Source of the DNA: an uncultured Collinsella sp. | GTDB taxonomy: Bacteria > Actinomycetota > Coriobacteriia > Coriobacteriales > Coriobacteriaceae | Length of the DNA: 41,408 bases | Reading direction: 5' to 3' | Assembly (NCBI GenBank): GCA_900550415.1 | Contig: URSO01000012.1 | Coordinates: forward strand, 1 to 41,408 | Shown here: positions 16,382-24,116 of the stretch, in pieces | Numbering within the stretch: the first letter of the stretch is position 1 | How the letters are laid out: every line of letters starts with the position of its first letter | Translations under genes and position numbers: made by a program | Notes under the pieces: model-generated | Database searches by the model: none | Seen by the model: only the letters and a program-made list of their open reading frames with translations | Told to the model about the DNA's origin: nothing

Positions 16382-17233
16382 CTAGGCCAAAGAACACGGG
16401 TAGAACGTTTGGTTAAAAAAGTCGATGACTTCGTTTTCGAACGCATTGATGCGCTCATGAGCGTATTTGGCATAGATGACATGCCTCCGGTCACACTCAA
16501 GACCGTTGAATACGGCAAACTGGCCCTTGGGATCGCTCACGACATCCATGAGCGATGTGCCCATGAGCACCGATCCACGCACCCGAGACGACAACGCCTC
16601 GAGGCCACCGGGAATTGGATTGGCAACCGCCGTGCAGGCGAGGCCCCGCTCGTCCAGAGCAGAAACCGCCAGCGCGACTCCGCCGCCAAGGCCCTCGCCC
16701 CATGCAAAGATGCGGTCGGGGTCCACGCCATCAAGATTGCGCGCCACCTTCGCCATCGCGCAACCCCAACGGACGCGCTTGACAAAAGCAGGAGAGGCAA
16801 TCCCCTGCTGCAGCTCGCTGGATCCAATCGCCTCATCGTCCAGCGCAAGCACGGCATATCCCATGGCCGCAAACCTCGTCATGTGATGCCATCCCCGCAC
16901 GGGTCGGTCGATGTCGTGAAACATCAGACATAGCGGCACAAGCTCGGATGCTCGGGCGCGACCGGCAGGCTCGATCAAACGCGCGTGGACCACATCGCCA
17001 CTAAGCTCAAAGGAAACCTCGGAGTAGCGGGCATACGGATTGGCGAAATCGATCGCCGTAATACTCGGCCCGCAAACCTCAAGGTCCGAAGCGGCTATCT
17101 CTAATTCGGAAACATCCGCAGAAGCATCACCGCGCCAATCCCGGAAATCAGCGAGCCTTGACGAGACCGTTCCGGGAATCCCCACAAGGTCGGAGACAAT
17201 CAGCTCATTGACATTGCTCTCGCACTTAGACAT
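16382..17233 (-). CDS. CE7 (acetylxylan esterase/AXE1)-like protein lacking the nucleophile serine
   Basis: 283 aa alpha/beta-hydrolase related to its upstream neighbour. The C-terminal halves align well: MGTSLMDVVSDPKGQFAVFN against FGTGTADIVCPPATQFAVYN, and YAHERI against FGHEEI, so the acid (D230) and His (H259) positions are kept. The nucleophile elbow reads WGEGLGGGVAL where the neighbour has NGASQGGGLGI, putting Gly181 in place of Ser. The RGQ/PGQ element is also lost (DDEAIGSS). It should be inactive as a serine esterase. The frame is open and starts by an eight-base overlap (ATGTCTAA) with the intact esterase, so it is not an obvious pseudogene. A regulatory or structural partner role is inferred, not shown. 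Confidence 0.75.
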   Translation of the reverse strand: MSKCESNVNELIVSDLVGIPGTVSSRLADFRDWRGDASADVSELEIAASDLEVCGPSITAIDFANPYARYSEVSFELSGDVVHARLIEPAGRARASELVPLCLMFHDIDRPVRGWHHMTRFAAMGYAVLALDDEAIGSSELQQGIASPAFVKRVRWGCAMAKVARNLDGVDPDRIFAWGEGLGGGVALAVSALDERGLACTAVANPIPGGLEALSSRVRGSVLMGTSLMDVVSDPKGQFAVFNGLECDRRHVIYAKYAHERINAFENEVIDFFNQTFYPCSLA

Positions 17234-18203
17234 GAGCCTCCCCTCCCTTGCAGAAAAACGGAATGATCAGATCGTCAAAGTCCTGAATCTCCTCGTGGCC
17301 AAAGCCCTCAAAGAACTCATGGCGTTTCTCGCAGGTCAGGTTGTTGTAGACCGCAAACTGCGTTGCCGGCGGGCAAACGATATCGGCAGTTCCCGTGCCA
17401 AACAGCACAGGGCATTTGACCATGGGGGCGAAGTTCTTGGAGTCGAAGTACGCAAGCTTTGCATAGGCTTCATCAATACGAGTCGAGTCCTCATCAAACC
17501 AGCGCGACCAATAGCGAAGGCCCTCGTAGGCAATATCATCGGCATCCAAATCCCAGACCAGGCGGAAATCCGACAGGAAGGGATAGAGGATGGCGGCGCG
17601 ATTGATAAGCTCGCTGTTAAGCGCGCAGGTCGCAATACCCAAGCCGCCGCCCTGCGATGCGCCATTCACAAATACGCGGGCAAAATCGATGCCCTCGAGC
17701 TCGCGAACGATACGGCATAGGATGCGGATGTCCTGATGCAAGCGGACATAGTAGAGGTTGGCCGGGTCGCCGTCGATACCGGCGACGATATGGCCCGCGA
17801 CCGTTGTGCCCTCAAATCCACCAATGTCCTCGGAGGGACCTCCTTGGCCAGGACAATCGAGAGCGATCAGCGCCATGCCCATACCAGCAAACGACGCCTG
17901 CTCAAACCAGCTGCGGCTTGCACCCGGATACCCATGGAACTGAAGCACCAATGGCACGGGCTCGTCCGAGACGGGCTTAAGGTACTTGGCATGCAGGCGG
18001 GCGCCGCACATACCGGTAAACCAGAGGTCGAAAAGCTGGCAAGTCACAGCATCGGCGACCGATGCCGCCTCAATCGCATAGTCAAGCCCAACGGCGTCGG
18101 CCTCGGCCATGCGATCTTTCCAAAAGAAATCGAAATCTGATGGACGGGGCATGGCGCCTCGATATTCACCAAATTGCTGCTGTAGCTCCTGAGCACTTGG
18201 CAT
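17226..18203 (-). CDS. CE7-type acetyl esterase (AXE1 family), candidate sialate O-acetylesterase
   Basis: 325 aa alpha/beta-hydrolase of the acetylxylan esterase/cephalosporin-C deacetylase family. The triad is complete and falls at family positions: Ser183 in GASQGG, Asp274 in GTADIV, His303 in GFGHEE. The family RGQ motif reads PGQ (118-120). QFHGYPGASRSW forms the oxyanion-side loop. No signal peptide, so it acts inside the cell on imported sugar. Start ATG at 18201-18203 chosen over an in-frame TTG 15 bases upstream; the SD is weak. In a sialic-acid gene cluster the likely job is removing O-acetyl groups before the lyase step, as proposed for similar esterases in other nan loci; acetylated oligosaccharides are the alternative. 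Confidence 0.78.
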   Translation of the reverse strand: MPSAQELQQQFGEYRGAMPRPSDFDFFWKDRMAEADAVGLDYAIEAASVADAVTCQLFDLWFTGMCGARLHAKYLKPVSDEPVPLVLQFHGYPGASRSWFEQASFAGMGMALIALDCPGQGGPSEDIGGFEGTTVAGHIVAGIDGDPANLYYVRLHQDIRILCRIVRELEGIDFARVFVNGASQGGGLGIATCALNSELINRAAILYPFLSDFRLVWDLDADDIAYEGLRYWSRWFDEDSTRIDEAYAKLAYFDSKNFAPMVKCPVLFGTGTADIVCPPATQFAVYNNLTCEKRHEFFEGFGHEEIQDFDDLIIPFFCKGGEAHV

Positions 18204-18239
18204 GGCTCGTGAACCCAACCTTTCGAAATCGCAACGGAG

Positions 18240-18267
18240 GTGCGCCCGGCAAGGGAACCGGGCGCAC
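18240..18267 (-). promoter_or_regulatory. Hairpin between satD-like and esterase genes
   Basis: Perfect ten-base stem GTGCGCCCGG/CCGGGCGCAC with an eight-base loop in the 80-base gap. No U-tract follows, so it is more likely a message-processing or stability element. Confidence 0.6.
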
Positions 18268-18283
18268 GGGAGGGAAAGCGAAC

Positions 18284-19111
18284 TTACTCGCCGAGCTTGG
18301 GGTGCAGCAGCGACGGCGCAGCGCCGAGCAGCATCTTGGTGTAGGGGTCCTGGGGGTGCTGGAAGACCTGCTTGGCCTCGCCCTGCTCGACGATCTTGCC
18401 ACCATTCATGACGATGATGTCGTCGGATATATAGCGGACCGTCTGGATGTCATGGCTAATGAACACCATGGCCAGGCCGAGCTCCTTCTTAAGGTCGGTC
18501 AGCAGGTTGAGAATCTGCGCGCGGACCGAAACGTCCAGAGCCGAGGTGGGCTCATCGGCGATGATAGCGTCGGGGTTCAGCGACAGGGCACGGGCAATTG
18601 CCACGCGCTGGCGCTGACCACCCGAAAGCTGGCCGGGAAGAACCTCGGCGGCAGAGCTGGGCAGACCGGTAAGCTCCAGGAGCTCCTTGACGCGCTTCTC
18701 CTGCTCTGCCTCGGTGCCCAGGTTGTGGACGCGCATGGGGTCGAGCAACTGCTCGCGAACGACCATGCGGGGATTGAGCGCCGTGGCCGGGTTTTGGAAC
18801 ACGACCGAGATGACGCGACCCATGTGGCGACGGTCCTCGGCGGTACGCTTGGTAACGTCCTTGCCCTTAAAGTAGACCTTGCCGCTCGTGGGGGCCTGCA
18901 GGCCGCACATGACGTTGGCGGTGGTGGACTTGCCGCAACCGGACTCGCCGACGATGCCGATGGTCTGTCCGGGCATGAGCTTAATCGTTACACCCTGGAC
19001 GGCGTGAACCAGGTTGGGGTGCAGAATCGAGCCGGTACGGGTCCTAAAGGTGACGTGAACATCATCAAGGAAGATGATCGGCTCGACGCCGTTGACTGCG
19101 GTCTCGCTCAT
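18284..19111 (-). CDS. Dpp/Sat-type ABC transporter ATP-binding protein
   Basis: 275 aa ATPase of the second family-5 importer. Walker A GESGCGKS (55-62), Q-loop FQNPATALNP, signature LSGGQRQR, Walker B AIIADEP, H-loop SHD. It resembles DppF/OppF but stops at LLHPKLGE, before the C-terminal cysteine-bearing extension that OppD and OppF carry. Its ATG follows the stop of the fused permease-ATPase gene directly (TAGATG), so translation is coupled. It is expected to pair with the ATPase half of that fusion. The position matches satD in SatABCD-type sialic acid importers. Confidence 0.88.
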   Translation of the reverse strand: MSETAVNGVEPIIFLDDVHVTFRTRTGSILHPNLVHAVQGVTIKLMPGQTIGIVGESGCGKSTTANVMCGLQAPTSGKVYFKGKDVTKRTAEDRRHMGRVISVVFQNPATALNPRMVVREQLLDPMRVHNLGTEAEQEKRVKELLELTGLPSSAAEVLPGQLSGGQRQRVAIARALSLNPDAIIADEPTSALDVSVRAQILNLLTDLKKELGLAMVFISHDIQTVRYISDDIIVMNGGKIVEQGEAKQVFQHPQDPYTKMLLGAAPSLLHPKLGE

Positions 19112-21127
19112 CTACATCACCTCCGCGTGAGGGGTCAAACCATTTGCCTTGAGCACCTCGTCGGGGAGCTCGGAATAGAAGTGCTCGGTGCCAGGCACGC
19201 GCTTGAAGACCGGACGGGTGTCCAGGCCAATGCGCGGATGGCTCGAGCGGGGCGCGAAGCGATCGCCCTTGGGGAAATCGCGCGGGCTCGGAACGGCGCC
19301 GGGCACCTGGTGCAGGCGGCCCGAACCGCTCTCGATGGACAGAACGGAGCCCAGAAGACCGCGGGTGTACTCGTGAATCGGGTTGGTGAGCAGCTCCTTG
19401 GTGGGCGCCTGCTCGATAACCTGACCGGCGTACATAACCGTGATGTTATGGGCAACCTCGGCGACCAGAGCCAAGTCATGCGAGACGAAGATCATGGCAA
19501 AGCCGAGCTTGGCCTGAAGATCGTTGAGCAGCTTGATGACCTGCTTCTGGACGGTAACGTCCAGAGCGGTCGTGGGCTCGTCGCAGATAACCAGCTTGGG
19601 GTCGCGGGTAAGAGCCATAGCGATCAGGACGCGCTGACGCTGGCCGCCGGAAAGCTCGTGCGGATAGCTCTCGAGCGTACGCTTGGGATCGAGTCCAACG
19701 AGCTCCAGGAGCTCCTCGGCGCTGCGGGTGCCGCCGCGCTTGGTGAGCTGCTTCATCTGAGCGGAGATGAGCATCGAGGGGTTGAGCGAGGACAGAGCGT
19801 CCTGATAAACCATGGCGATATCGGTACCGCGCAGGCCGAACCACTCCTTCTTGCTCATCTTGAGCAGGTCACGGCCTTCCCAGAGGACCTCGCCGGAAAG
19901 ATGCTCGTCCTCATCGGTCAGGCCCATGATGGCCAGCGTGGTGATGGACTTACCGCAACCGGACTCGCCCACCAGACCCATGGTCTGACCGGGGCGGACA
20001 TCAAAGTTGACATGGTCGACGACGTTGATATCACCGTGGTGCTCAAACTGGATGCAGAAATCGCGGACCGAAAGGATCGGCTCGACAGACTCATCGGGCA
20101 CGTGGCGGTCGTTACGCTTGAGCTCGACATCGCGCAGGGCGCCAAGGCGAGCGGAGAGGGACTGAGCCTGCTCCTTGTAGGCACGAACGGGGTCGGAGAC
20201 CAGCAGGTCGGCCTCGCGGCGCTTGGAAGAATCGGTCGGATCCAGGGCAGCGGAGGGAGCGGCGGCCATAGCGTCGGTAATGCCCTCGGACAGGATGTTG
20301 AGTGCCAGGCAGGTGATCATAATGGCCAGGCCCGGGAACAGCGCCTGCCACCAACGGCCGGCGAGCACGCCACCGCGGGCGTCGGCAAGAATGTTGCCCC
20401 ACGTAGCGGTGGGCTCCTGGATGCCAGCGCCGATGAAGGTCAGCGAAGCCTCGAAGATGATGGCGTCTGCGACCAGGGTGACGGTAAAGACCATGATCGG
20501 GGCGATGCAGTTGCGCAGAACATGCTTGATCAGAATCCACGGAGCCTTGGCGCCGGACACGATGACCGCGCGGACATAGTCCTCGCCGTACTCGGACACG
20601 ATGTTGGCGCGCACGATACGGGCGATCTGCGGGGTGTACATAAAGCCGATCGCAAAGATGATCGACGGCACGGAATTGCCCAGGATGGAAACGAAGACGG
20701 CTGCGAGGGCGATACCCGGGATGGACATGATGATGTCCAGGATACGCATGATCGCCTCAGAGACAGACTTGCGCGAAACCGCCGCAAGAGCGCCGACAAC
20801 AGAGCCGCAGACCAAAGCCATGGCGGTAGCACCAAAGCCGATGATCAGCGAGTAACGGCCGCCGTAGAGCATACGCGAAAGGATGTCGCGGCCCTTGTCG
20901 TCGGTACCGAAGATAAAGCCGCCACCAGGCGCCTGGCGCGCGGTGAAAATATCGACCGGGCTATAGGGGGCAAGCAGGGGTGCCAGGATCGCAGTCAGGG
21001 CGACCAGCACCAGCACGACGGCGGCAATCTTAGAAGATAGCGCCATCTTCTTCCAGCCACCGAGCTTGAGCCCCTTGGAAGCAGCCTTCTCGAGCTGCTC
21101 GGTTTGCTTCTCTCGAATCTTTACCAT
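19112..21127 (-). CDS. Fused ABC transporter permease (DppC-like) and ATPase (DppD-like)
   Basis: 671 aa two-domain protein. Residues about 1-290 are a DppC-type permease: first helix near 33-54, GTDDKGRDILSRMLYGG at 74-90, EAA loop SGAKAPWILIKHVLRN at 191-206. A hydrophilic linker (about 290-345, partly helical and charged) leads to a DppD-type ATPase: Walker A GESGCGKS 387-394, signature LSGGQ 492-496, Walker B VICDEP 513-518, His550. The C-terminal extension is kept (VPGAVPSPRDFPKGDRFAPR), but every cysteine of the usual Fe-S site is replaced. Fusion of permease and ATPase is known from SatABCD/SiaEFGI-type sialic acid importers, which supports that substrate here. The ATG lies three bases after the satB-like stop. 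Confidence 0.9.
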   Translation of the reverse strand: MVKIREKQTEQLEKAASKGLKLGGWKKMALSSKIAAVVLVLVALTAILAPLLAPYSPVDIFTARQAPGGGFIFGTDDKGRDILSRMLYGGRYSLIIGFGATAMALVCGSVVGALAAVSRKSVSEAIMRILDIIMSIPGIALAAVFVSILGNSVPSIIFAIGFMYTPQIARIVRANIVSEYGEDYVRAVIVSGAKAPWILIKHVLRNCIAPIMVFTVTLVADAIIFEASLTFIGAGIQEPTATWGNILADARGGVLAGRWWQALFPGLAIMITCLALNILSEGITDAMAAAPSAALDPTDSSKRREADLLVSDPVRAYKEQAQSLSARLGALRDVELKRNDRHVPDESVEPILSVRDFCIQFEHHGDINVVDHVNFDVRPGQTMGLVGESGCGKSITTLAIMGLTDEDEHLSGEVLWEGRDLLKMSKKEWFGLRGTDIAMVYQDALSSLNPSMLISAQMKQLTKRGGTRSAEELLELVGLDPKRTLESYPHELSGGQRQRVLIAMALTRDPKLVICDEPTTALDVTVQKQVIKLLNDLQAKLGFAMIFVSHDLALVAEVAHNITVMYAGQVIEQAPTKELLTNPIHEYTRGLLGSVLSIESGSGRLHQVPGAVPSPRDFPKGDRFAPRSSHPRIGLDTRPVFKRVPGTEHFYSELPDEVLKANGLTPHAEVM

Positions 21128-21130
21128 AAT

Positions 21131-22087
21131 CTACACCGTCCTGATGCGCGGGTTGATGAGCAGGTAGAGCATGTCAACCACGATGTTGATGATGATGAAG
21201 GCAAGAGCAACGACGATGACGACGCCCTGAACCAAGTTCGCCTCGTTGCCCTGAACGCCCTGCAGAATCGCGGTACCCATGCCCGGGAGGTTGAAGATAA
21301 CCTCAATGACGACGGCACCGCCCATGAGGTAGCCGATCTTAAGGCCGAGGGTGGTGACCGGGGTAATCAGCGCATTGCGAAGAACGTTGATACCGACGAC
21401 GACCTTTTCGGGAACGCCGGCACCGCGAGCCATACGGACATAGTCCTTATCGAGCTCCTCAACCATGGCGGTACGCACGATACGAGTCATCTGGCCCGTC
21501 AGCGGAAATGCCAAGGCGATGGCGGGCATGATCATGCGTCCCAGATAACCAGCCGGATTCGTGGTGAAGTGAGGCAGGGCGCCCGATGCTGGGAGCACCT
21601 TAAGGTAGGAAGAGAACAGCAAAATCAACAGAACGGCAAGCCAGAACGACGGGGTTGCCAAGCCGGCAATGGAAAAGACGCGGATCACTTGGTCCGGCCA
21701 TTTATCGCGATACAGCGCCGCGATGACGCCGAGCAAAAACGAAACGACCGCGCCGATGGCAAGACCGATAAAGGTCAGCTGCATCGTGACGGGCAGGGCC
21801 GTGGAGATGCGCTTGGCAACAGAGTTGCGAGCAGCGCCGTAGGTGCCCATGTCGCCGTGGATCAAGTCGCCCATATAGCGCACATAACGCACGGGCCAGG
21901 GGTCGTCCAGACCATACTTCTCATGGTACTCGGCAACCGCCTCGGGCGAGGCACCGTCACCCAACGCCGTGTAGGCGGGGTCGGTCTTGGAGAACGACAT
22001 AAGGAAGAACACCAGGACGGTGACGCCCAATGCCATGATCGGCAGCGCGACAAGACGCCTTCCAATCAAACGTAGAAAGTTGTTCAC
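21131..22087 (-). CDS. Dpp/Sat-type ABC transporter permease (DppB-like)
   Basis: 318 aa permease of the second importer. Start is a GTG at 22085-22087 with RBS AGGGGAGA just upstream; a TTG 33 bases earlier opens the same frame but has no RBS. N-terminal helix RRLVALPIMALGVTVLVFFL, then SKTDPAYTALGDGASPEAVA in place of the usual PGDP element, several membrane helices, EAA-type loop MARGAGVPEKVVVGINVLRN, and conserved NLPGMGTAILQGVQGNE near the end. Forms the channel with the permease half of the fusion protein. Confidence 0.88.
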   Translation of the reverse strand: MNNFLRLIGRRLVALPIMALGVTVLVFFLMSFSKTDPAYTALGDGASPEAVAEYHEKYGLDDPWPVRYVRYMGDLIHGDMGTYGAARNSVAKRISTALPVTMQLTFIGLAIGAVVSFLLGVIAALYRDKWPDQVIRVFSIAGLATPSFWLAVLLILLFSSYLKVLPASGALPHFTTNPAGYLGRMIMPAIALAFPLTGQMTRIVRTAMVEELDKDYVRMARGAGVPEKVVVGINVLRNALITPVTTLGLKIGYLMGGAVVIEVIFNLPGMGTAILQGVQGNEANLVQGVVIVVALAFIIINIVVDMLYLLINPRIRTV

Positions 22088-22149
22088 GTTCTCTCCCCTT
22101 TCTTTTGTCGGTAGGACCAACTGGTATATGAGTACGGATACTCATTACA

Positions 22150-22223
22150 AGACCCGAGCGACATCGTTGCCGCCCGGGTCTTTGTTTCAACTATGAGGAT
22201 ACGGTCTCAACGACCGGTATCCT
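22150..22223 (-). promoter_or_regulatory. Tandem hairpins between satA-like and satB-like genes
   Basis: Two stems in the 157-base gap downstream of the binding-protein gene: AGGATAC-CGGTC/GACC-GTATCCT (22196-22223) and AGACCCGGGCG/CGCTCGGGTCT (22150-22182, one mismatch). A further small stem AGACTC/GAGTCT overlaps the satA stop. Such structures usually leave more message for the binding protein than for the permeases. Confidence 0.6.
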
Positions 22224-22244
22224 GCATATAGACTCAAGCGAGTC

Positions 22245-23858
22245 TTACGCCTTGACGGTCGCGACGCCCTTAAAGGACATGCTCGTCGTGCCGATGCCCT
22301 TGAAACCATCGAGGGCCTCGCCGTTGGGCGCGGTGGACGGATCGTCCCAAGAAGCGGAGACGGTCTTGACGTGGACAACGGGGTACAGAACGGCGTTGTC
22401 GGCGATGATGTCGAAGCACTCGTTCCACTTCTTCTGCTGCTCGTCGCCCTCGGCGGCAAGAGCCTCGTCCATGAGTCCGTGGAGCTTCTCCCACTCAGCG
22501 GACTCCTTCCACGGGCAACGGGTCTGCATCCAGACGTTGTCGCCAAACCACCAGTTGAGCAGCAGGTCGGGGTCAGCGCCGAAGCAGGAAGGATCGCCAG
22601 GGGCAAGGAGGATATCGTAAGCCTCGCCGCCGTCAATGGCAGCGTAGGTGGCCGGCGAGGTATCGGTCTGGATGGTCACATCGAAGCCGAGAGCGTCAAG
22701 GTCGTTCTTGACCTGGGCAGCCATGCCCTTAATCTGCTCGTTATCGGTGGTGCGCAGGGTGATGGCGCCCGGGGTGATGCCGGACTCCTCGATGAGCTTC
22801 TTAGCCTTCTTGGCGTCGGTCTTGTACACCGTGGAGGCCTCATGATAGTTGGTAAAGCTCTTGGGCAGGTAGCAGCTGGCGGCGGTAGCAAGGCCGGCGA
22901 AGGTGTTGCTGATCATCTTCTCGGTGTCGAGCGCATACATAACGGCCTGACGGACCTTGACGTCGTTCCAAGGCGCCTTGGCGACGTTGAACATGATGAA
23001 GCGGGTACCGAAGCCCTGAACGTTGTCAATCTTGCAGCCAGCGCTCTCGAGCTGATCGACGGCGTCAGCGGTAACGAGCTCCATGACGAGCGTGGAGCCT
23101 TCCTGCTGAGCAGTGACGCGAGCGGTGGGGTCGGTCAGGATGCTGTACTGGATCTTCTCGTCCTCGGCAGCATACTCACCGTTGTACTCGGGGTTGGGAA
23201 CCAGGGTGATCTCGGTGTCGGAGATGGCATCGTACATCCAGGGGCCGGAGCCGATCGGCTGTTTGGCGCGATCCTCCTCGGCCTGGGTGGCCGGGGTAAC
23301 GCGGATGATGGCCAGACGATCCTTGAGCAGGGAGAAGTTGGGGACCTTGGTCTTGACCGTCACGGTGCTGGCGTCCTTGGCCTCGATGGACTCGAAAGGC
23401 TGGAAGAACGGAGCATAGGTAGCGGAAGCGGCGCAAGCGTTGTAGGAAGCCACAACGTCGTCAGCGGTGACCTCAGTACCATCGGAGAACTTGGCGCCCT
23501 TACGGATGGTGACCTCGAAGGTGGTGTCATCCACAGACTTGGGATCGTCAGTAGCGAGCTCGTTGAAAGTGCTGTAGTCGTGGTAATCGATGCCGTAGAG
23601 GCCCTCGATGACATGCCAGTTGGCACCCAGGCCAACAGCGGAACCGGTGGTGGCGGGATCGAAGCTGGACGGAGCGTAAGCGGAACCAGCGGTGATCACG
23701 CCGCCGCCACGGTTGGCGGAATCGGTGGAGCCGGAAGCGGAACCCTCGTCGCTAGAGCTGCCACCGCAGCCAGTGAGACCAAGGCCGGCGACAGCAGCGA
23801 CGCTGCCGGTGAGGCCGAGGAACGAACGCCTGGACATACCCTTGTTGATGATGGCCAT
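22245..23858 (-). CDS. Substrate-binding lipoprotein, SBP family 5 (SatA-like)
   Basis: 537 aa binding protein of the second importer. Start ATG at 23856-23858 with RBS AGGAGA. The signal sequence MSRRSFLGLTGSVAAVAGLG carries a clear twin-arginine motif (SRRSFLG) and a lipobox LTGC with Cys31, followed by a Gly/Ser linker, so it is probably a Tat-exported lipoprotein. The body has family-5 landmarks (FSDGTEVTADDVVASYNAC, IGSGPWMYDAISDTEITLVP, VKVRQAVMYALDTEKMI). Family 5 members bind peptides, nickel, oligosaccharides or sialic acid. The nan genes downstream and the fused permease-ATPase favour sialic acid. First gene of the operon. Confidence 0.85.
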   Translation of the reverse strand: MAIINKGMSRRSFLGLTGSVAAVAGLGLTGCGGSSSDEGSASGSTDSANRGGGVITAGSAYAPSSFDPATTGSAVGLGANWHVIEGLYGIDYHDYSTFNELATDDPKSVDDTTFEVTIRKGAKFSDGTEVTADDVVASYNACAASATYAPFFQPFESIEAKDASTVTVKTKVPNFSLLKDRLAIIRVTPATQAEEDRAKQPIGSGPWMYDAISDTEITLVPNPEYNGEYAAEDEKIQYSILTDPTARVTAQQEGSTLVMELVTADAVDQLESAGCKIDNVQGFGTRFIMFNVAKAPWNDVKVRQAVMYALDTEKMISNTFAGLATAASCYLPKSFTNYHEASTVYKTDAKKAKKLIEESGITPGAITLRTTDNEQIKGMAAQVKNDLDALGFDVTIQTDTSPATYAAIDGGEAYDILLAPGDPSCFGADPDLLLNWWFGDNVWMQTRCPWKESAEWEKLHGLMDEALAAEGDEQQKKWNECFDIIADNAVLYPVVHVKTVSASWDDPSTAPNGEALDGFKGIGTTSMSFKGVATVKA

Positions 23859-23927
23859 CTCTTCTCCTATCAATAGAGAATCTTACTCGGGAGCACCTAG
23901 ACTTGCCCCCGCGCAACTTGCGGACGA

Positions 23928-23955
23928 TATATACCTTACCTACCGACGAACCCAA
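23928..23955 (-). promoter_or_regulatory. Candidate promoter of the sat/nan operon
   Basis: Minus strand: TTGGGT, 16-base spacer, TATATA (23928-23933), about 60 bases upstream of the satA-like leader end. A second candidate further up is TTGACT (24117-24122) with a poor -10 (TGCTAT). Which is used cannot be told by eye. Confidence 0.4.
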
Positions 23956-23977
23956 CTGAGGTGCCGCGCTCGGCGAC

Positions 23978-24058
23978 CGATACATACATCCGCTTGAACG
24001 GTATTTACTACCGTTCACCGAATTCATTGACAAATGATTCGCCAGACAGTATGTATCG
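23978..24058. promoter_or_regulatory. Nested inverted repeats upstream of the importer
   Basis: Outer ten-base arms CGATACATAC (23978-23987) and GTATGTATCG (24049-24058) enclose two inner dyads: GAACGGTA-TTTAC-TACCGTTC (23996-24016) and TCATT-GACA-AATGA (24025-24038). The 8-5-8 dyad has the form of a repressor operator. As RNA the region could fold as a three-way junction. It lies in the 364-base gap (23859-24222) between the importer and uvrC, which holds no gene. Confidence 0.65.
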
Positions 24059-24116
24059 ACGAGGTGAGATATCAGTCTTCGTCAACCCGCAGGATAGCAG
24101 GGTTTTCACTTGGGTT

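Noticed and set aside
18062..21040. 992-codon plus-strand open frame across the importer genes
   Set aside because: It is antisense to two ABC genes with full motifs, has no family-like sequence and is rich in Gly/Asp/Arg/His, as expected from the reverse of high-GC coding DNA.
22245..23858. Second importer as a plain dipeptide transporter
   Set aside because: Not excluded, but the permease-ATPase fusion and the nan genes in the same run make a sugar-acid substrate more likely.
23978..24058. A known riboswitch class or hammerhead ribozyme at the three-way junction
   Set aside because: I could not match the junction to purine, c-di-GMP or hammerhead core sequences, so it is kept only as an unclassified regulatory structure.
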